Positions 6,292 through 8,616 of a DNA stretch of 8,616 bases are shown piece after piece. The translations under genes and the position numbers were made by a program. The DNA is taken from assembly GCA_031279925.1 (NCBI GenBank), contig JAITHQ010000178.1:1-8616 (forward strand). The letters are read 5' to 3'. The notes below the pieces were generated by a model that searched no databases, had not been told where the DNA came from, and worked only from the letters and a program-made list of their open reading frames with translations. The DNA is from Treponema sp. (GTDB lineage Bacteria; Spirochaetota; Spirochaetia; Treponematales; Breznakiellaceae). Within the stretch, counting starts at the first letter, position 1. The number at the start of each line of letters is the position of its first letter.

Positions 6292-7464
6292 CTATTCCTG
6301 TGCCAGCCAGGAACGCCCCCGGCGCAGGACAGCGCCGGGGAATTTTTTATTAATTGCAAGGATGGCGTTTTCAAGCCGGCGTTCCTTTTCATTGCCTGTG
6401 TCGAACAGGTCCCCCTGCTGGACGACGCCTGATTCAAGGTTCAAAAGGCCCGCGCCAATCAGCCGTACCCCCCTGCCTGGCTGATACTTTTTGTGGAACA
6501 GATTCACAAGGCGGTCGTAAAGCTCGTTCAGTGTAGAAACCGGATTGGCTGATGTCTCCCTTGCGCCTTCAGTTGAAAAATCACCATAACGGATTTTGAT
6601 GGAAACGGTGCGGCTTTGCCATTGACAATTCAATAAACGCCACATCAGCGTCTGGCAAATGTCAAAGAGGGCGGTCTCTATTTCAAACTTATCGTAAAGA
6701 TCATAAGCAAAGGTACGTTCGGCGCTCATTGAATGGCTTCCCCGTTCCCCTTCAAAGGTCTCGGATTCTTCGCCCCGCACGGCCCGGTAAAGGAACAGTC
6801 CGAACGCTTTTCCGAAAATTGCGGTAAGGTTTGCAAGGGAAAGGCGGTGGATGTCATCGCAGGTTTTTAAACCATGTTTTTTGAATAAGTCCTGGGTCTT
6901 GTTCCCCGCGCCCCAGATTTTTCCCACCGGCAGGGATCGCATAAAACTTTCTTCCTTACCAGGCTGAATATACGAAAGGCCATCTGGCTTGGACATTCCC
7001 GATACGATTTTCGCAACATATTTGTTGGAGGCGATTCCCACGGAAACGGTCAGCCCGGTTTCCGTATAGACCCGGTTTTTGAGTTTTCTGGCGATTACAT
7101 CAGGCGGCCCAAACAGCCCTTCCATGCCGCTGATGTCCAGAAAGGCCTCGTCTATTGAAAGCTGCTGAACACAGGGTGAAAAGTCCCTGAAAATTGCCAT
7201 AATCCGGGCGGATTGTTCCTGGTAATGCGGCATGTTTGCCCGCAGGTAGATTCCCTCCGGGCAAAGTTTTACCGCCTGCGCAATAGGCATGGCGGAATGA
7301 ACGCCGAATTGCCTTGCCTCGTAGGAAGCGGTAGATACCACACTTCGCCGGTCACCGCGCAGGCCGCCGACAATAACCGGCTTGCCCCTGCATTCAGGAT
7401 GGTCAAGCTGCTCCACCGATGCGTAAAACGCATCCAGATCGGCATGAATGAACATGCTACACAT
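6292..7464 (-). CDS. dinB: DNA polymerase IV (Y-family translesion polymerase)
   Basis: A distributive, error-prone polymerase that copies past damaged bases. The 390-residue sequence is complete. Palm motif HADLDAFYASVE (7-18) supplies the first metal-binding Asp9, and SIDEAFLD (103-110) supplies Asp105 and Glu106. Tyr14 is at the steric-gate position that excludes ribonucleotides. STASYEARQFGVHSAMP (44-60) is the conserved finger motif with Tyr48 and Arg51. SVGIASNKYVAKIVS (141-155) and a thumb with helix-hairpin-helix character (VGKIWGAGNKT, 180-190) follow, then the little finger from about 245. QGDLF (350-354) is a beta-clamp binding motif. Neither ATG 7464 nor ATG 7455 has a Shine-Dalgarno; a weak promoter ends 6 bases before the first, so the mRNA may be leaderless. 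It is convergent with the TPR gene and 75 bases downstream of the UPF0158-GNAT gene, so readthrough from there is possible. I saw no LexA box I could defend. Confidence 0.96.
   Translation of the reverse strand: MCSMFIHADLDAFYASVEQLDHPECRGKPVIVGGLRGDRRSVVSTASYEARQFGVHSAMPIAQAVKLCPEGIYLRANMPHYQEQSARIMAIFRDFSPCVQQLSIDEAFLDISGMEGLFGPPDVIARKLKNRVYTETGLTVSVGIASNKYVAKIVSGMSKPDGLSYIQPGKEESFMRSLPVGKIWGAGNKTQDLFKKHGLKTCDDIHRLSLANLTAIFGKAFGLFLYRAVRGEESETFEGERGSHSMSAERTFAYDLYDKFEIETALFDICQTLMWRLLNCQWQSRTVSIKIRYGDFSTEGARETSANPVSTLNELYDRLVNLFHKKYQPGRGVRLIGAGLLNLESGVVQQGDLFDTGNEKERRLENAILAINKKFPGAVLRRGRSWLAQE
6317..6347 (+). terminator. Intrinsic terminator of the TPR gene, inside dinB
   Basis: CCCCGGCGC (6317-6325) and GCGCCGGGG (6332-6340) make a perfect 9-base GC stem with a six-base loop, followed by AATTTTTT. 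On the plus strand this is a textbook rho-independent terminator for the TPR gene that stops 42 bases upstream. On the minus strand the same bases are codons 375-383 of dinB (FPGAVLRRG) and no T-run follows the hairpin, so it should not stop dinB transcription. Confidence 0.88.
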
Positions 7465-7470
7465 GTGTTA

Positions 7471-7499
7471 AGCATAATAAAAACAGATGGGAATTACAA
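7471..7499 (-). promoter_or_regulatory. Possible dinB promoter next to the start codon
   Basis: On the minus strand TTGTAA (7499-7494) and TATGCT (7476-7471) are separated by 17 bases; each matches four of six consensus positions. Six bases separate the -10 from the first dinB ATG, so the transcript would begin at or next to the A of the ATG. The start codon also lies in a perfect 10-base palindrome ACACATGTGT (7459-7468), which could be chance or an operator. Confidence 0.4.
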
Positions 7500-7539
7500 C
7501 CAAGCGGAGGCAGGAAAAACGTCCCAGACCGGAGGCCCG

Positions 7540-8442
7540 TTACCTGGTGAAACAGAACCGCTGAACATACGGCTTGAAGGATTCCCTCGCCAGGACTCGC
7601 ATAAAATATTCCGTACCGGCAGGCAGGTCGATGCTAACGCGGGAAATATTTTGGCCTCCGGATTTTTCCAGCATACGGGCAAGCAGGGTTTTACCAAGAC
7701 CAAGGCCCCGGTATTCAGGCTGTACTTCCAGAACGCAAATGTGCAGATGGCCGGGCGAGGTATGTACCGAAGCAATACAGGCGGCGAATTCCCCGCCTGC
7801 GGTTTCGGCAACCAAACAGAGATCGCCGGGGAAAACCCATTGATTCATCCCGGCCAGCGTTTCAGCAATCGCTTTTTGATCATCAGTATTCTCGTTAATG
7901 TACGCTTCAAGGCATCTCTGGTGTAGTTCAGCCGCCGCCTCGCCGTCCGCCGCAGAACCGTCGCGGAAAAGAAAGTCTTCCAGCGCCAAGCCGGCAATAT
8001 CTTCCGGTTCCTCGCCGGCAAGTTCCAGCCCCCACGACGTCCGCAGGGCGTTATACCAGGCAATAATCTTCCGTTTCATCTCACGGTCTTTAAAAGCGAA
8101 CCAAAGTGTTTGCGTTTCCGGACGCCGGGCCAGCGTGTCCTTGAAAGCGCGGAACACACCCCGGCCCTGGTCAAGTGCTGCGGAAAGTTCTTTCCGTACA
8201 GCAGGCGTATGAAGCCCCAGGACAAAACGCTCCATTAGCCTGAAACCATCGGCTGGCCCCCATTCGGGCAATGAAATAAAACGGCCTTCTTTTAACGGTT
8301 CGTCGTTGCCTTCATTATCTGCATCTTCAGCGCAGGCGGTTACAACAATTCCTTTATAAGTGTCCAGCAGAAATTTGCCATCCTGGTTTTCTATGGAAAA
8401 AAGAATATCGCTCATCAGCGATTTGGTCAGTTTAAATTGCAT
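7540..8442 (-). CDS. UPF0158 domain fused to a GNAT acetyltransferase
   Basis: Numbering from ATG 8442 gives 300 residues. The N-terminal part matches UPF0158, an uncharacterised family: FLLDTYKGIVV, then FISLPEW (55-61), GFRLMERFV, and the signature GVFRAFKDTL with WFAFKDRE and IIAWYNAL, ending near 135. After an acidic linker (about 142-172), residues 190-300 look like a GNAT N-acetyltransferase: VLEVQPEYRGLGLGKTLLARML has the acetyl-CoA motif R-x-x-G-x-G (Arg245), and the C-terminus (FMRVLARESFKPY) fits the last GNAT strands. The acceptor is unknown; the UPF0158 part may choose it. The frame extends to a TTG at 8472 and an ATG at 8466, but these lie in a near-consensus promoter, so I prefer 8442. 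There is no Shine-Dalgarno. It is on the same strand as dinB and 75 bases upstream of it. Confidence 0.82.
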   Translation of the reverse strand: MQFKLTKSLMSDILFSIENQDGKFLLDTYKGIVVTACAEDADNEGNDEPLKEGRFISLPEWGPADGFRLMERFVLGLHTPAVRKELSAALDQGRGVFRAFKDTLARRPETQTLWFAFKDREMKRKIIAWYNALRTSWGLELAGEEPEDIAGLALEDFLFRDGSAADGEAAAELHQRCLEAYINENTDDQKAIAETLAGMNQWVFPGDLCLVAETAGGEFAACIASVHTSPGHLHICVLEVQPEYRGLGLGKTLLARMLEKSGGQNISRVSIDLPAGTEYFMRVLARESFKPYVQRFCFTR

Positions 8443-8451
8443 ATATAGATT

Positions 8452-8480
8452 ATTATATCTGTCCATATTCAAATTTTCAA
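8452..8480 (-). promoter_or_regulatory. Near-consensus sigma70 promoter of the UPF0158-GNAT gene
   Basis: On the minus strand TTGAAA (8480-8475) and TATAAT (8457-8452) are separated by exactly 17 bases: five of six and six of six consensus positions. Transcription would start near 8446-8442, at or within four bases of ATG 8442. This rules out the upstream in-frame TTG and ATG for transcripts made from this promoter and suggests a leaderless mRNA. Confidence 0.68.
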
Positions 8481-8537
8481 TTTAACATAATCCGCCTCAG
8501 CAATTCAAAGTATCAAAATTAATGGTAAGCTGGAGGC

Positions 8538-8616
8538 ATGGGCGGGGAATTATTTAAGAAACTGAGAACCAATTTTGAACCGGTGTGCCGGCAAATACCG
8601 GATACCCGGCGGCCGG
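8538..8616 (+). CDS. Start of a gene running off the right edge, possibly a transposase
   Basis: ATG 8538 opens 26 residues, MGGELFKKL followed by RTNFEPVCRQIPDTRRP, with no stop before the window ends. The pattern of a Phe some residues before I-P-D-x-R-R recalls the N-terminus of IS4/ISAs1-type transposases, but the piece is too short to be sure. GGAGG (8532-8536) lies only one base before the ATG, too close for normal use, so the true start may differ; an in-frame TAA at 8526 limits how far upstream it can be. It is divergent from the UPF0158-GNAT gene. Confidence 0.4.
   Translation, partial: MGGELFKKLRTNFEPVCRQIPDTRRP

Noticed and set aside
7459..7500. LexA/SOS operator for dinB
   Set aside because: Neither the GAAC-N4-GTTC type nor a CTG-N10-CAG site is present; the ACACATGTGT palindrome alone is not evidence for LexA.
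7501..7540. Terminator after the UPF0158-GNAT gene on the minus strand
   Set aside because: A short T-run exists after GGGACG, but I could not build a convincing stem before it.
7213..7926. Plus-strand frame of 237 codons across the dinB start and the end of the GNAT gene
   Set aside because: It runs antisense to two recognisable genes and across their intergenic spacer, with no family resemblance.
8522..8557. Eleven-codon frame starting ATG 8522 as a leader peptide
   Set aside because: No ribosome binding site and nothing distinctive in its sequence; it overlaps the following start in another frame.

Overview
The window reads as a piece of chromosome from a spirochete, most likely a Treponema. 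The evidence is the gene order scpB, RluB-type pseudouridine synthase, cytidylate kinase, ribosomal protein S1, and in particular the in-frame fusion of cytidylate kinase to S1, which I know from treponemes. Base composition is moderately GC-rich in genes and AT-rich in promoters. I cannot name the species.

Left block, bases 1-3936, plus strand: a housekeeping run. ScpB (chromosome condensation) is followed by an 84-base inverted-repeat element, then an RluB/RsuA-family rRNA pseudouridine synthase that overlaps the start of the Cmk-S1 fusion by 7 bases. The fusion carries a well-placed Shine-Dalgarno and ATG exactly at the kinase/S1 junction, which suggests that free S1 is also made. Three different stop codons in tandem close it.

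Middle block, bases 3949-6275, plus strand: a GAF-AAA+-Fis sigma54-dependent activator whose GAFTGA loop reads GAFTNA, then a palindrome-rich spacer of about 120 bases with mutually exclusive stems, then a membrane-anchored or lipoprotein-like TPR protein. The strong intrinsic terminator of the TPR gene lies inside the coding sequence of the convergent neighbour.

Right block, bases 6292-8472, minus strand: DNA polymerase IV (dinB), and upstream of it a fusion of a UPF0158 domain with a GNAT acetyltransferase. Both lack a Shine-Dalgarno sequence and have a promoter-like -10 element almost touching the ATG, so they are candidates for leaderless transcripts. At the right edge a plus-strand reading frame begins whose first residues vaguely recall an IS4/ISAs1-type transposase.

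No CRISPR array, tRNA or rRNA was seen. The observations most worth following are the internal S1 start, the GAFTNA loop, the UPF0158-GNAT fusion with its near-consensus promoter, the two palindromic intergenic elements, and the terminator embedded in dinB.
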